Below, piece after piece: positions 9,216 to 18,490 of a stretch of 64,000 bases of DNA. Position numbers and translations under genes: made by a program. The stretch covers positions 1 to 64,000 of the forward strand of contig JAKVCC010000012.1 of the NCBI GenBank assembly GCA_022448265.1, in the 5' to 3' direction. The stretch is from Pirellulales bacterium. GTDB taxonomy: Bacteria > Planctomycetota > Planctomycetia > Pirellulales > Lacipirellulaceae. The notes beneath the pieces were generated by a model. That model was not told the origin of the DNA, made no database searches, and was given only the letters and a program-made list of their open reading frames with translations. How positions within the stretch are numbered: the stretch's first letter is position 1; each line of letters opens with the position of its first letter.

Positions 9216-10190
9216 ATGACTGCGACCAAAGCAGTTATCCCGAAACCCTCCAGTTTTGGCAGTCTGCCAAATAGCTCAAGGTGCCCCGACTTTTTTATCG
9301 TTGGCGCACCACGTTGCGGTACAACTGCTCTTCACCGCTGGCTGCGTCAGCATCCGCGCGTTTACCTGCCATCGATCAAAGAGTGCCACTACTTTGCCAC
9401 CGATTTAGAGCGTTTCCGTACAATACATACCCAGCAAGAATATCTGCGATTGTTTCGAGATGTAGGCAGTCACCACCAAGCTGTGGGTGAGGCATCGGTG
9501 ATGTATCTCAGTTCGCAATTTGCAATCAAAAACATACACCGGTTCAATCCTGATGCCAGGATTATTGTGACTCTGCGGAATCCATTGACGATGCTCCCCT
9601 CATGGCATGACCAGTTGTTAGTGACCCTGCAAGAAGACGTTACGACTTTTGAAAAGGCTTGGGCAATGCAGGCCGAACGGCGTGGAGGAAGAGCAATACC
9701 ATCTTCTTGTACCGTGCCGCAATCGTTACAGTATTCAGCTATTGGACAACTCGGCGCCCAAGTTTCTCGTCTGTTGCAGCAGTTTGACAAGCAGCAAATT
9801 CACTTCGTGGTGTATGACGATTTAAGCCAACATCCTGATGCGACTTACAAGATTTTACTGCAAAGGCTTGGAGTGGACTTTGACGGCCGCAGCGACTTTT
9901 CTAAAGTCAATCGGAATCGTGAAATTTCTTCGGCCTGGCTGCGACGATTTTGGCAGCGGAATCGTCTGGCTAGGCAACGGCTGCAGGTAATCCGTAAGGT
10001 GTTGGGCGATTCACTTTATGATCGCGCACGCGACTTTGTCATGCCGCGTTTGTCACGGCCCAAGCATCGCGGACAGCTGTCTGCGAGCATGCGGGAGATG
10101 CTGCGTGCTGAATTTTGCGAGGATGTAGCCTTGCTGTCTGATTTGGTCGGGCGAGATTTCAGCCACTGGCTTCATTGCGAATCCGCGTAG
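9216..10190 (+). CDS. PAPS-dependent sulfotransferase
   Basis: A 324-residue cytoplasmic sulfotransferase of the heparan/N-deacetylase-sulfotransferase type. The 5'-phosphosulfate-binding loop is clear (FFIVGAPRCGTTALHRWL, about residues 26-43), followed by the substrate-side segment HPRVYLPSIKECHYF. The 3'-phosphate-binding region is ARIIVTLRNPLTMLPS, with the conserved Arg and Ser. The family moves sulfate from PAPS to hydroxyl or amino groups of sugars. Embedded in the EPS operon, it most likely sulfates the repeat unit or its precursor. It lies downstream of the flippase and upstream of a methyltransferase. No PAPS-synthesis genes are in the window, so PAPS must come from elsewhere. Confidence 0.9.
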   Translation: MTATKAVIPKPSSFGSLPNSSRCPDFFIVGAPRCGTTALHRWLRQHPRVYLPSIKECHYFATDLERFRTIHTQQEYLRLFRDVGSHHQAVGEASVMYLSSQFAIKNIHRFNPDARIIVTLRNPLTMLPSWHDQLLVTLQEDVTTFEKAWAMQAERRGGRAIPSSCTVPQSLQYSAIGQLGAQVSRLLQQFDKQQIHFVVYDDLSQHPDATYKILLQRLGVDFDGRSDFSKVNRNREISSAWLRRFWQRNRLARQRLQVIRKVLGDSLYDRARDFVMPRLSRPKHRGQLSASMREMLRAEFCEDVALLSDLVGRDFSHWLHCESA

Positions 10191-10256
10191 TTGACTGCAA
10201 ATTGCTGTGGTGTAAATCCCTCTGGAATAAAATAACCGGATAACGATCGGAATAAC

Positions 10257-10898
10257 ATGTACCGAGAAGACGTTATTTTGCCGCTAGTGAAGGAAAAGTG
10301 CGTGCTAGATTGTGGCGGCGTCGACCATTGCTTTGTCGAGCACAAACGTGACGAAGGATCATGGCTACACGATCAAATTCGTAGCCGAGCCAAAGAGTGC
10401 GTGGGAGTTGATATTCTCGAAGATCGAGTGGATCAGCTGAACTCGATCGATGGCTACAAGTTTCTTGTGGCAAACGTAGAAGAGCTTGATTTTCACGAAC
10501 AATTTGACGTAGTCGTTGCCGGTGAACTGATCGAACACATCTACAACGCCGGCCTTTTCCTTGACGGGGCCTGGCGCGCCCTTAAAGACAACGGAACGCT
10601 TGTCGTCACAACACCGAATTTCCAAGCTTTTTCAAGAATGGTTTATATGGTGGTCCGTGGGAAGGAAGTATGTCATGAGGAGCATACGTGCTACTACAGC
10701 CGGCAGACACTTTCCTATCTTGTAGAGCGTCATGGATTTGAAATCAAAGAGTTTCATGTTCTCGGTAGGCCGGCGCAGACTCGTCTTAGGACTTGGATAC
10801 GCTCTGCCGTACATGCCGTCCGGCCTCAGCTAGGAGAACAACTTGTTATGGTAGCCGAAAAGAAAAGTAAGCAAAGCAAATACAGCGACAAATGGTAG
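10257..10898 (+). CDS. SAM-dependent class I methyltransferase
   Basis: A 213-residue methyltransferase of the Methyltransf_11/23 type. Motif I is weakly conserved (VLDCGGVDH). The acidic strand-2 end that would bind the SAM ribose is VGVDILEDRV, and motif IV-like sequence is FDVVVAGELIEHIYN. LKDNGTLVVTTPNF is the post-motif strand usual in this group. A Cys-rich stretch (KEVCHEEHTCYYS) precedes the last third. In an EPS operon, such enzymes usually methylate a sugar hydroxyl or an amino group; the acceptor is not visible. The ATG at 10257 follows the sulfotransferase stop by 66 bp. Confidence 0.8.
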   Translation: MYREDVILPLVKEKCVLDCGGVDHCFVEHKRDEGSWLHDQIRSRAKECVGVDILEDRVDQLNSIDGYKFLVANVEELDFHEQFDVVVAGELIEHIYNAGLFLDGAWRALKDNGTLVVTTPNFQAFSRMVYMVVRGKEVCHEEHTCYYSRQTLSYLVERHGFEIKEFHVLGRPAQTRLRTWIRSAVHAVRPQLGEQLVMVAEKKSKQSKYSDKW

Positions 10899-10987
10899 TG
10901 ATCCTGTTTTTCCAATGCAGGGTGACCCAGCCGTCTCGACATTTAAAGCTTCTATCACATCCAAACGATGGAAATTCAGAAATCAAC

Positions 10988-12214
10988 ATGAACGAACAAT
11001 CTGCAAATCCTGCAGCCCAACGTGTTTTACATCTTGTGCATGGGCTCAACCGTGGCGGGATTGAAATATGGTTGCTGGAGATGATGCAATATATTTCACG
11101 ACAGAAACTGGAGATGGATGTTTGCTGCAAAGGTCCAGAGTTGGGTGTGTTGGCAGAGGACTTTCGCCAAGCAGGGGCAAATGTCATCCACCTGCCCCAG
11201 AAGCGGAACCCCCTGGTTTTTGTGCGAGCACTTCGTGATCTACTGATTCGAATGCGTTATGACGCGATTCACGTCCACACTGGGGCCCATAGCAGCTGGT
11301 CTGTGCGAGCTGCCCAATCGGCGGGTGTTCCGGTGATTACGACTTTTCATAACACGCGGTTTCCGCGCGAGTCGAAATGGACCTCGTCTCCTTTGCTTGG
11401 GCAGGCAGTGAAGCAATATACCAGTTGGAGCATTCGGTACGCCGTTAAAAAATCGCAACTCGTGACGGGCGTTTCACAGGGATCTGCTGACGTTGTGCAG
11501 AAAATAAGCCGCGTTCAGAAACCGAAATGCGAAGTTGTTTACTTGGGAGTTGAAGACCCTTTGGTGATTTCGCAGGGTGAAATCGAGCAAAAACGTAAAG
11601 CATTGCAACTGACCTCTGCGGACAAGGTGTTCATTCATGTTGGAAGCTTAACTGAGCAGAAAAACCACCTTGGCTTACTTGAAGTCTTTCGGCTTATTCA
11701 CAAGAAGATACCCCAAGCAAGACTCCTCATCGTCGGTACGGGTCCTTGTCGAGAAGTTATCGAGCAGCGTACTGGTGAACTTGGCTTGCAGGACTCGGCT
11801 CAATTGCTTGGTTTGAGGACAGATGTCTCAGAACTTATGCAGGCGAGTGACCTACTGCTCTTTCCGTCAATTCGTGAGGGGCTGAGCCTTGCGCTGATGG
11901 AGGCGAGTGCCGCTCGACTGCCTATCGTAGCCTCCAACATCCCAGGTAATTTCGAAGCAACAGCAGGAGGAAAAACTGGCCGGCTTCACGAAGTCGAAGA
12001 CTATGCGGCTATGGCTAATTCGGCGTGTGAGTTGGTCCAACAGCCGGCCTTGGCTGCAGAGATCACCCATAGCGCTCGCCGGGTTTATGAACAGAACTTT
12101 TCACTGGAGACGTCTGCTACGCGTTGGCAAGACCTCTATAGACGCGTAATTGCTGATTTCACTGGAGAACGATTGTTACAAAGTTCTTCCAGTCTGCCAG
12201 AAAAAGCTGCCTGA
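10988..12214 (+). CDS. GT4 family glycosyltransferase
   Basis: The ORF is drawn from 10892, overlapping the methyltransferase, but the ATG at 10988 begins just before the first Rossmann strand (RVLHLVHGLNRGGIEIW), giving 408 residues. GT-B fold: an N-terminal acceptor domain carrying the GGIE loop, then a C-terminal nucleotide-sugar domain with IHVGSLTEQKNHLGLLE and the EX7E region (SIREGLSLALMEASAA). This is the retaining GT4 layout. It probably adds one sugar of the EPS repeat unit at the cytoplasmic face. The donor sugar cannot be read from sequence. Confidence 0.92.
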   Translation: MNEQSANPAAQRVLHLVHGLNRGGIEIWLLEMMQYISRQKLEMDVCCKGPELGVLAEDFRQAGANVIHLPQKRNPLVFVRALRDLLIRMRYDAIHVHTGAHSSWSVRAAQSAGVPVITTFHNTRFPRESKWTSSPLLGQAVKQYTSWSIRYAVKKSQLVTGVSQGSADVVQKISRVQKPKCEVVYLGVEDPLVISQGEIEQKRKALQLTSADKVFIHVGSLTEQKNHLGLLEVFRLIHKKIPQARLLIVGTGPCREVIEQRTGELGLQDSAQLLGLRTDVSELMQASDLLLFPSIREGLSLALMEASAARLPIVASNIPGNFEATAGGKTGRLHEVEDYAAMANSACELVQQPALAAEITHSARRVYEQNFSLETSATRWQDLYRRVIADFTGERLLQSSSSLPEKAA

Positions 12215-12690
12215 TGCTCCCGTTCATCTTCAGGGAAGCAACCGTGCGCGATTCTATTTAACACGGCAGGCATGCATCGAGATGTTTTTTACAGGCGGTC
12301 AACATTGCTACAGCCAACATGCAGGGCAAACTGCATCCGCGGCCAAATAGCTTTTTAGAGATTGCAAAGCTATCGCTGAAAAGTTTTTGTTACAGATTGA
12401 TAGGCCTCAGTTTTTGTCACAAAAGTGAATATAGTTTCTAGGAGGTATAGCAGGAGTTTTTGCGGCGTTGGTAGTCACTTCTTTGTAGGCGCGTAACGAA
12501 TTAGCGTTCTTGAAAAGCTACGCAAATAGATCTAACGACTGTGTCTAAATCCTGCTGCCCACCGATAATAACGTGCATTTCTGGCTGGTCCACAAAACGA
12601 CATGCACGCGCGATGGCACATGTCATTGCAAATGCACGACCTGCGGAAAAAAGAGTGCCAAAGTGGCGCCGTCTAGTAGTTGCTCAATAA
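12215..12690. other. Gene-poor gap after the first glycosyltransferase
   Basis: About 476 bp between the GT4 gene and the convergent sulfotransferase gene. Short ORFs here have no recognisable domains. The only structure I note is an 8-bp inverted repeat at 12347-12373, listed separately. Confidence 0.5.
12347..12373 (+). terminator. Possible hairpin terminator after GT4 gene
   Basis: ATAGCTTT at 12347-12354 pairs perfectly with AAAGCTAT at 12366-12373. A short T-run comes only about 10 bases later, so Rho-independent function is uncertain. Confidence 0.35.
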
Positions 12691-13377
12691 CTACAAAAAA
12701 AACTCACTATAACGTTCAAGGGCGCGGAAGTCATTTTCATACAGTTTGCGGATTCTTCGCAAATCATCGTCCGTTTTTGGAATCGAATGAGGATCGGACG
12801 CGTTACGTTTTGCGGAAAAATCCAAGTTGCGAAACCACTTTAGACTTTGCAGCTTTGGCAATTCGGAAACCCGGCACAGAGTCAGATTTGTCGCATGAAG
12901 GTCGTTCGCCAGTACATCAAGGTACCAGGACTGAGTCCGAAAAACCGGATCGCGCTCTGAATCGGGAAGCTTTTCAAGGTGGTCTAAAAACTCGGATACG
13001 CTCCTTATTTTCTGATAGGACTCTGCGTTGGCAATTATGCCGTCTGTCCCACCTCCACCCGATGCATATTTGCACGATGACAAGAACCGTGCTACCGGAT
13101 CTCGCCAGATTGCCAGGATCGGCAGCCCCTCTTTGTTTTCACTAATCAACTGGCTCAGTCGCATATGGCCCAGTCGGCGCCTGTACAAACTGAATGCAAT
13201 ACTCGATCCGGCGTTTTTTGGAATGTGGCAAAAAATCAATCCAGCGCTACTATAGTGCGAATGTCGGTACGTACGATAAGCCCGATCCCAAATGTTAGGT
13301 AGCAGCGGTCTGACGACTCGCAAAATGGCTGATTTTGCTTTGGCCGACGTTTTTGCGTTCAGCACAGGAAAATTCAT
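12691..13377 (-). CDS. Sulfotransferase, family 2 (HIPKNAGSS type)
   Basis: 228 residues. The sequence FCHIPKNAGSSIAFSLYR (about residues 49-66) is the phosphosulfate-binding loop of the Sulfotransfer_2 family (carbohydrate sulfotransferases). ILAIWRDPVARFLSSCKY (about 87-104) is the matching 3'-phosphate loop with conserved Arg and Ser. Unlike the sulfotransferase at 9216, this one belongs to a different subfamily and lies on the opposite strand within the EPS locus. It has no signal peptide and is probably cytoplasmic. It likely sulfates a second position of the same polymer or of a sugar intermediate, an inference from context only. Confidence 0.85.
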   Translation of the reverse strand: MNFPVLNAKTSAKAKSAILRVVRPLLPNIWDRAYRTYRHSHYSSAGLIFCHIPKNAGSSIAFSLYRRRLGHMRLSQLISENKEGLPILAIWRDPVARFLSSCKYASGGGGTDGIIANAESYQKIRSVSEFLDHLEKLPDSERDPVFRTQSWYLDVLANDLHATNLTLCRVSELPKLQSLKWFRNLDFSAKRNASDPHSIPKTDDDLRRIRKLYENDFRALERYSEFFL

Positions 13378-13927
13378 GGGTTTTGAGGAGGGAAGAGGTG
13401 TTAGGGCCGATTGGCACTTAGGTTGTTGTCGCGCGGCAGTTAACGGACGTAAATACGAGGGGGCCCCTCCTGCGTATTCTTTAAGAAAATCGAACCTTCC
13501 AAAAGACTAGAAGGCCTCTTCGATGCTCGATTCATTTTGTTCACGGTTTGCAGCGACACGACGTGATAACCAGCTGTTTTTCGCCTCTGCTCAATGAGCA
13601 GGCTATCCGATTCCTCTTTGGCGGAACAAGTGTAATACAAGTATCGCCAAAATCTAACAGTACAATCCCCGCTAGCAAACATCCGGTTGATTAGCGTTCC
13701 TGTAGTCGGATTATGGCATTGTCGTAAACGCCTGGTCTCGTATTGCTGATATAGTCTTCATTTTCTACAACTCCATGCCGTCCGGTTGCAGGTAATTGGG
13801 GGCATAAGGCCAGAACGCCACCGGCAGAGCGCTGGAGGGACTCCTTGCGCTATATTCGGACGCAGAAGCAAAGGTGGGTGCCACCTGCTACCATTTGCCT
13901 CTGACGCTCTCACCTAACGGATTATTC
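13378..13927. promoter_or_regulatory. Divergent intergenic region, sulfotransferase / glycosyltransferase
   Basis: About 550 bp between the minus-strand sulfotransferase and the plus-strand glycosyltransferase. A minus-strand ORF at 13440-13682 has no recognisable domain and I do not call it. The region should hold promoters for both flanking genes; no specific site is evident. Confidence 0.35.
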
Positions 13928-15139
13928 ATGCTTAACCTTATTCACATTACTACCATCCCCCAGACTTTCGGATTTCTAAAAGGTCAGATGCGTACCATGC
14001 AACGATGGGGATTGACCGTCGGGGCGATTACGTCACCAGCCTCAGAAGACTTGGAGAAACTTGACGCAGAGGATTTTCCCACAACACGCGTCCCGATGAG
14101 GCGAGCTATCAGCCCGATCGCGGACCTCATTGCGATTTTTTATTTGGTTGGGCACTTGCGCCGCATTCGACCTGCAATCGTTCATGCCCATACTCCCAAA
14201 GCGGGACTTCTTGGAATGCTGGCGGCAACAATAGCAAGAGTGCCAGTACGCATCTATCATCTTCATGGGATGCGTTTTCAAACATTAAGTGGCTGGCGTC
14301 GCTGGTTGACGGTTGCTGGTGATCGGCTTGCTTGCTCGCTGGCAACGCAGGTTTTATCTGTCGGAAATTCAGTAAGACAAGCGGCGATAGAGGAAGGAAT
14401 CGTCAATTCCGAAAACGTAAAAGTTCTTGGGTATGGCAGTATTGATGGCGTCGATGCTACCGAGCGTTTTAATCCTGCTCGTCAAACTGCGGCCATGCAG
14501 CGTAGCACTAGAGAAGAGTTGGGATTTACAGAGGACTCACCTATTCTAGGTTTCGTTGGCCGTCTGGTTGTCGATAAGGGAGTTGTCGAATTAGCCGATG
14601 CTTGGTCGACACTGCGAGCTCAGTTTCCAAGCCTGCATCTCATTATTGTCGGGATGTACGACAACAATGAACGATTGCCATCTGAGGTGCAAAAATTACT
14701 GGACGATGACCCCCGAATAACTATGGTTGGTCATGTAACTGACATAGAACGCTATTACGCCATCATGGATGTGCTGTGCCTGCCAACATACCGCGAAGGT
14801 TTACCTTACGCTCTGATCGAAGCAGCCGCCATGGAGGTGCCTGTTGTTGCCACGCATGTGTGTGGCTGTGTAGACGCGGTTGTCGACGGCGTTACCGGAA
14901 AATTAGTGGCCCCGAGAGATAGCTCGGGCATGGCTAGAGCACTTGCTAGCTATCTGACGGATACAGCGATTCGTCGCCAACATGGCATGGCGGCTCGCAA
15001 ACGAGTTCTAGACTACTTTCATCCGTCGTTAGTGAGAGAACAAGTTTACCGAGAGTACAAACGACTGGCGGATTGTCAGGGAATTTCTGACTTGTTAGAC
15101 AGAAAGACAGATGCGATGTCGGATCGCTGTGCAGCATAG
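13928..15139 (+). CDS. GT4 family glycosyltransferase (CapM/PglA-like)
   Basis: The ORF opens at 13874 but the ATG at 13928 (MLNLIHITTIPQTFGFLKGQ) gives the normal N-terminus of this group, 403 residues. The N-terminal domain contains the HAHTPKAGLLGMLAA segment typical of CapM/PglA-type transferases, and MRFQTLSGWRR follows. The C-terminal domain has LGFVGRLVVDKGVVELADAW and the EX7E-like PTYREGLPYALIEAAAME. These enzymes often add the second sugar, next to the phosphoglycosyl transferase product. The PglC-like gene directly downstream fits that pairing. Confidence 0.92.
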   Translation: MLNLIHITTIPQTFGFLKGQMRTMQRWGLTVGAITSPASEDLEKLDAEDFPTTRVPMRRAISPIADLIAIFYLVGHLRRIRPAIVHAHTPKAGLLGMLAATIARVPVRIYHLHGMRFQTLSGWRRWLTVAGDRLACSLATQVLSVGNSVRQAAIEEGIVNSENVKVLGYGSIDGVDATERFNPARQTAAMQRSTREELGFTEDSPILGFVGRLVVDKGVVELADAWSTLRAQFPSLHLIIVGMYDNNERLPSEVQKLLDDDPRITMVGHVTDIERYYAIMDVLCLPTYREGLPYALIEAAAMEVPVVATHVCGCVDAVVDGVTGKLVAPRDSSGMARALASYLTDTAIRRQHGMAARKRVLDYFHPSLVREQVYREYKRLADCQGISDLLDRKTDAMSDRCAA

Positions 15140-15245
15140 CATTGCATTCATGCGTTGATTAGGCGCAGAATGAATGTCATCAATTAAGACTTACAAACAA
15201 AGGCATGCCAGTTTGTATGCAGAGATTCGCCTGGACTGATTCACC

Positions 15246-15890
15246 ATGAATAGTAGTTTGTACGGTCGTTATTTCAAACGCATCCTTGATGTTGCAGTCG
15301 CATTTGCATTGTTCGTTTTGTTGGCTCCGCTTCTTCTGGTAATTGCATTTTTAGTGCGCATACGACTCGGCCCGTCAGTTCTCTACACTCAAACGCGGAC
15401 AGGACGGCACAATCGGCCGTTTAAGCTGATTAAGTTTCGTACGATGACAACAGAGTGTAACAGTACAGGGGAATTGCTGCCCGACGAGTTCCGTATGACA
15501 AAGTTAGGCCGTTTGCTTCGTGCTAGTAGCTTGGACGAGCTGCCGGGGATTTGGAACGTGCTGCGAGGCGAGATGAGTCTTGTGGGGCCGCGGCCGCTGC
15601 TGGTCGCGTATTTGCCACGTTACTCGTCCGTGCAGGCACGGCGCCACGAGGTTCGACCTGGAATTACCGGTTTGGCGCAGGTGCGAGGGCGCAATGCGAT
15701 TTCTTGGGAGGAAAAGTTTGCCCACGATGTCCAGTACGTTGATAATCATTCGCTTGCACTTGACCTGTGGATCTTTTCCCAAACAGTTTTTGCAGTATTC
15801 CGGCGGCGGGGCATCTCAGCTGATGGACATGCAACGATGCCTGAATTCATGGGCAGCGCCGAGGTAGGTCTTAGTCGGCGCGCAGCATAA
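15246..15890 (+). CDS. PglC-like phosphoglycosyl transferase (initiating sugar transferase)
   Basis: 214 residues, the size of minimal monotopic phosphoglycosyl transferases such as PglC. One N-terminal re-entrant helix (ILDVAVAFALFVLLAPLLLVIAF) precedes the Bac_transf domain. Conserved elements are FKLIKFRTM, the catalytic Asp-Glu pair in SSLDELPGIWNVLRGEMSLVGPRP (I see LDELP) and RPGITGLAQVRGRN. It transfers a phospho-sugar from a UDP-sugar to undecaprenyl phosphate, starting the repeat unit. With the DegT aminotransferase downstream, a di-N-acetylbacillosamine-like or other amino-sugar start is possible but unproven. Confidence 0.93.
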   Translation: MNSSLYGRYFKRILDVAVAFALFVLLAPLLLVIAFLVRIRLGPSVLYTQTRTGRHNRPFKLIKFRTMTTECNSTGELLPDEFRMTKLGRLLRASSLDELPGIWNVLRGEMSLVGPRPLLVAYLPRYSSVQARRHEVRPGITGLAQVRGRNAISWEEKFAHDVQYVDNHSLALDLWIFSQTVFAVFRRRGISADGHATMPEFMGSAEVGLSRRAA

Positions 15891-16843
15891 GCGTTTGTCG
15901 TAGCTAAGCAGAAGTGCGATGAGCGATTGCTTCAAAGCTGCCTGGGTGAAATCCCATGAGCTGCCGCAATTCTTTCGATCGATCATTGCCTGAAAGTGTG
16001 GCACTGCAGATCTGCCCAGGTATGACTGCTGCCGTTTGGTCCAGATATAGGCCGTCCACCGATCCGGCGTGAGCACCCGGTTGTCGTTATAGGCGAGTAT
16101 CTCCCAGATGATCTGATGGCAGAGGTCCAAGTCGTTGGGGAGTGGGACGGCGTCTATGCACATGCCGCCAAACCAGTGATCAAGGCAATAGCATTTTCAG
16201 ACGTGGAAACCCTGAAAAGAGCAAAAATCCGCCACTTGGAGCGTCCCCGAGTTTTCGCTTGCAGGGGGCGTGAACGGTTGCCGTTTTCACGTGCGTTGCA
16301 GTTGATTTTCTCAGTTACCAATTGAATTGCTGGAAGGAGATCACTACTGGTTCATCACACTGTGCCAATTCAGTGGGCCCGTTCCTTGGTATAGTTTGGC
16401 GCCGAAAATTTGAACTGCTGGCAAACATGGCAAAGTAGCACAGTTGCTTACAGCCGTTTGTCACCCGCTACCCTGATAGCAACGATAGCTGGCTTAATGA
16501 TTGCTCTAGTCGCTTTACTTAAGAACTAGGTATACACCCTGCAGAAAACAAGTAGGAAACGAGCATCTGAGCCTAGCTTCGTAGTGGTTCGCACATGTTA
16601 GGTCTTTTGCGCAGCTTGCATGCCAATTCGCTTGTGAGTCGCCTTTTTCAGCCCTTTACTAAAACGTTTTAACCAGGGTGACGTTCGCGCTTGCCACACT
16701 ATACCAGTATCCTGCGCCTTCGCGCCCGCTGATTATCAGCGCTGCGATGTAACTATGATTCACTTGGATACTTTCCTGGAAGGCGTGTCAGGCGGCGTGA
16801 GAGTGCGCGCGGTTTATTTCCACCTATTGCGGAGCCCCAACTC
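15891..16843. other. Long unassigned region before the ATP-grasp gene
   Basis: About 950 bp with no gene I can support. A minus-strand ORF at 15816-16163 (115 residues) overlaps the 3' end of the PglC-like gene and matches no family I know; it may be a decayed gene. The 3' part should contain the promoter for the ATP-grasp/HAD pair. Confidence 0.4.
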
Positions 16844-17815
16844 GTGCCTCAGCACCTTTTGATTGTCTCGGCAGGACGACGTTGTTTGCTCGTGCGCTAT
16901 TTTCAGCAAGCTTTCTCTCACGCGGACTGTGGGGTACAGGTCCTCGCTGCTGACATGGCGCCCGATTTGTCTTCGGCTTGTCAGGCCGCTGATGGATACC
17001 TGGCAACCCCTGCGATTCAAGATCCTGACTACATCGATCGACTTCTCGAGCTTTGCCAAGCAAATGATATTCGGGTTGCTATCCCCACGATCGACACAGA
17101 CTTGCTGATGCTGGCAGAAAACCGAGACCGGTTTGCAATGCATGGAATCGAGTTGCTCGTGTCCGACCAGGATCTGGTGAGACAATGCCGCGACAAACGG
17201 CTCACTGTCGAACTTTTTGCCCGGCACGGCGTTTGCTCGCCAGCTCAGGTAGACCCGCGCCAGGAAAGCGCTTTTCCGCTGATTGCAAAGCCTTACGATG
17301 GCAGTTCGAGCAACAACTTGCACGTTGTGCGCAGTGTTGCCGATCTGCATCCGAGACTGCTCGAAGACACGAAACTTGTATTCTTCGAATATCTTTCGCG
17401 TGAAGAGCACGACGAGTACACCGTCGATATGTACTTCGATCGCGACAGTGTTCTCAAGTGTTTTGTTCCTCGCTTGCGGATAGAAACGCGCGCTGGCGAA
17501 GTTAGCAAAGGCCGAACTGTTAAGCTCCCGGCGTTAGACTCGTTACGAGAGAAATTCCAGCACTTGCCCGGAGCACGCGGTTGTTTGACGATGCAATTAT
17601 TTGTGCGGACGATAGATGGAAAGCTCTCCGGCATTGAGATCAACCCCCGCTTTGGTGGTGGCTATCCGTTGAGTTATGAAGCTGGCGCAAACTTTCCAGC
17701 CTGGATTGTCTCGGAGTACTTTCACCATGAAAACATTCGATACTTCGACGCATGGCAGGACCGGCTCACCATGCTCCGCTACGATGCTCACGTCCTTGTC
17801 TCAAGTGCCGCTTAG
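16844..17815 (+). CDS. ATP-grasp ligase (carbamoyl-phosphate-synthase-like fold)
   Basis: 323 residues from a GTG. The pre-ATP-grasp Rossmann-like domain begins HLLIVSAGRRCLLVRYF and includes VLAADMAPDLSSACQAAD. The ATP-grasp domain has AFPLIAKPYDGSSSNN as the nucleotide-binding lysine loop and LSGIEINPRFGGGYPLS as the metal-binding Glu/Asn strand. This matches PylC/CarB-like ligases found in polysaccharide clusters. They form amide, peptide or similar bonds through acyl-phosphate intermediates. The gene overlaps the downstream HAD gene by 32 bases, so the two are coupled. A role in decorating an amino sugar of the EPS with an acid is a reasonable inference. Confidence 0.88.
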   Translation: MPQHLLIVSAGRRCLLVRYFQQAFSHADCGVQVLAADMAPDLSSACQAADGYLATPAIQDPDYIDRLLELCQANDIRVAIPTIDTDLLMLAENRDRFAMHGIELLVSDQDLVRQCRDKRLTVELFARHGVCSPAQVDPRQESAFPLIAKPYDGSSSNNLHVVRSVADLHPRLLEDTKLVFFEYLSREEHDEYTVDMYFDRDSVLKCFVPRLRIETRAGEVSKGRTVKLPALDSLREKFQHLPGARGCLTMQLFVRTIDGKLSGIEINPRFGGGYPLSYEAGANFPAWIVSEYFHHENIRYFDAWQDRLTMLRYDAHVLVSSAA

Positions 17816-18449
17816 CGACGATTGTGCACTCGTGTTTGATTTGGACGACACGCTTTATCTCGAGCGAGATTTTCTCGAATCCGGGTTCCGTGAGGTAGCA
17901 CGCAATATTGATCCGGTGCGCAGCGTAGAAATAAGCCGACGGCTAGAGCATCTGTACGACGATGGAGATCATGACCCCATTGGCGCATTGCTTGCCGAAA
18001 TAGGCAGGGTCGCGGAGAAGTCGGCACTGTTACGGATCTACCGGGAGCATTTGCCATCACTCCAACTGACGCGGTCAATTGCCAGGTTGCTACAGCGTCA
18101 AATGGGTGGGCAGCGCCCGATTGGACTACTATCCGACGGACGCTCAGTGACGCAGCGCAATAAAATTTGTGCGCTGGGACTCGACCAGCTGGTTAGCGAA
18201 ATTGTGATTTCCGAGGAATTTGGGTCGGCCAAACCGAACGAGAAAAATTTTCTTCATTTCCAGTCAGTATTCCCACATCGTCGATATGCCTACGTTGGTG
18301 ACAACCTGGCTAAAGACTTTGTTGCACCCAATCGATTAGGTTGGACAACGATCGGGCTCTTAGATCAGGGAGAAAATATTCACCCTCAACGTTTTGAATC
18401 GGTGCCCAGAAGCTATCATCCGCAATATTGGATCGAGAAAATTGCTTAG
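17784..18449 (+). CDS. HAD-superfamily phosphatase
   Basis: The ORF opens at 17676, deep inside the ATP-grasp gene; the ATG at 17784 (MLTSLSQVPLS) is preferred because the HAD domain starts just after it, giving 221 residues. Motif I is VFDLDDTLY, with both catalytic aspartates. Motif II is LLSDGRS, motif III the lysine in FGSAKPNEKNF, and motif IV YVGDNLAKDF. A helical cap lies between motifs I and II. Family members are phosphatases of small phosphorylated metabolites. Coupling to the ATP-grasp gene suggests a shared small-molecule step in the glycan pathway. Confidence 0.9.
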   Translation: MLTSLSQVPLSDDCALVFDLDDTLYLERDFLESGFREVARNIDPVRSVEISRRLEHLYDDGDHDPIGALLAEIGRVAEKSALLRIYREHLPSLQLTRSIARLLQRQMGGQRPIGLLSDGRSVTQRNKICALGLDQLVSEIVISEEFGSAKPNEKNFLHFQSVFPHRRYAYVGDNLAKDFVAPNRLGWTTIGLLDQGENIHPQRFESVPRSYHPQYWIEKIA

Positions 18450-18458
18450 CTTCGCATA

Positions 18459-18490
18459 ATCTCGCGTAGTGATTCAGCGAGATGTTTTTT
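18459..18490 (+). terminator. Rho-independent terminator after HAD gene
   Basis: ATCTCGC (18459-18465) pairs perfectly with GCGAGAT (18477-18483) across an 11-base loop and is followed by GTTTTTT. It lies about 10 bases after the HAD stop, so the aminotransferase gene downstream probably has its own promoter. Confidence 0.7.

Noticed and set aside
12573-13145. 190-residue plus-strand ORF
   Set aside because: Lies antisense to the family-2 sulfotransferase gene, which has clear HIPKNAGSS motifs; the plus product has no recognisable domain.
13440-13682. 80-residue minus-strand ORF upstream of the family-2 sulfotransferase
   Set aside because: No recognisable domain and no supporting features; may be chance.
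16814-17410. 198-residue minus-strand ORF
   Set aside because: Antisense shadow of the ATP-grasp gene, whose motifs are clear.
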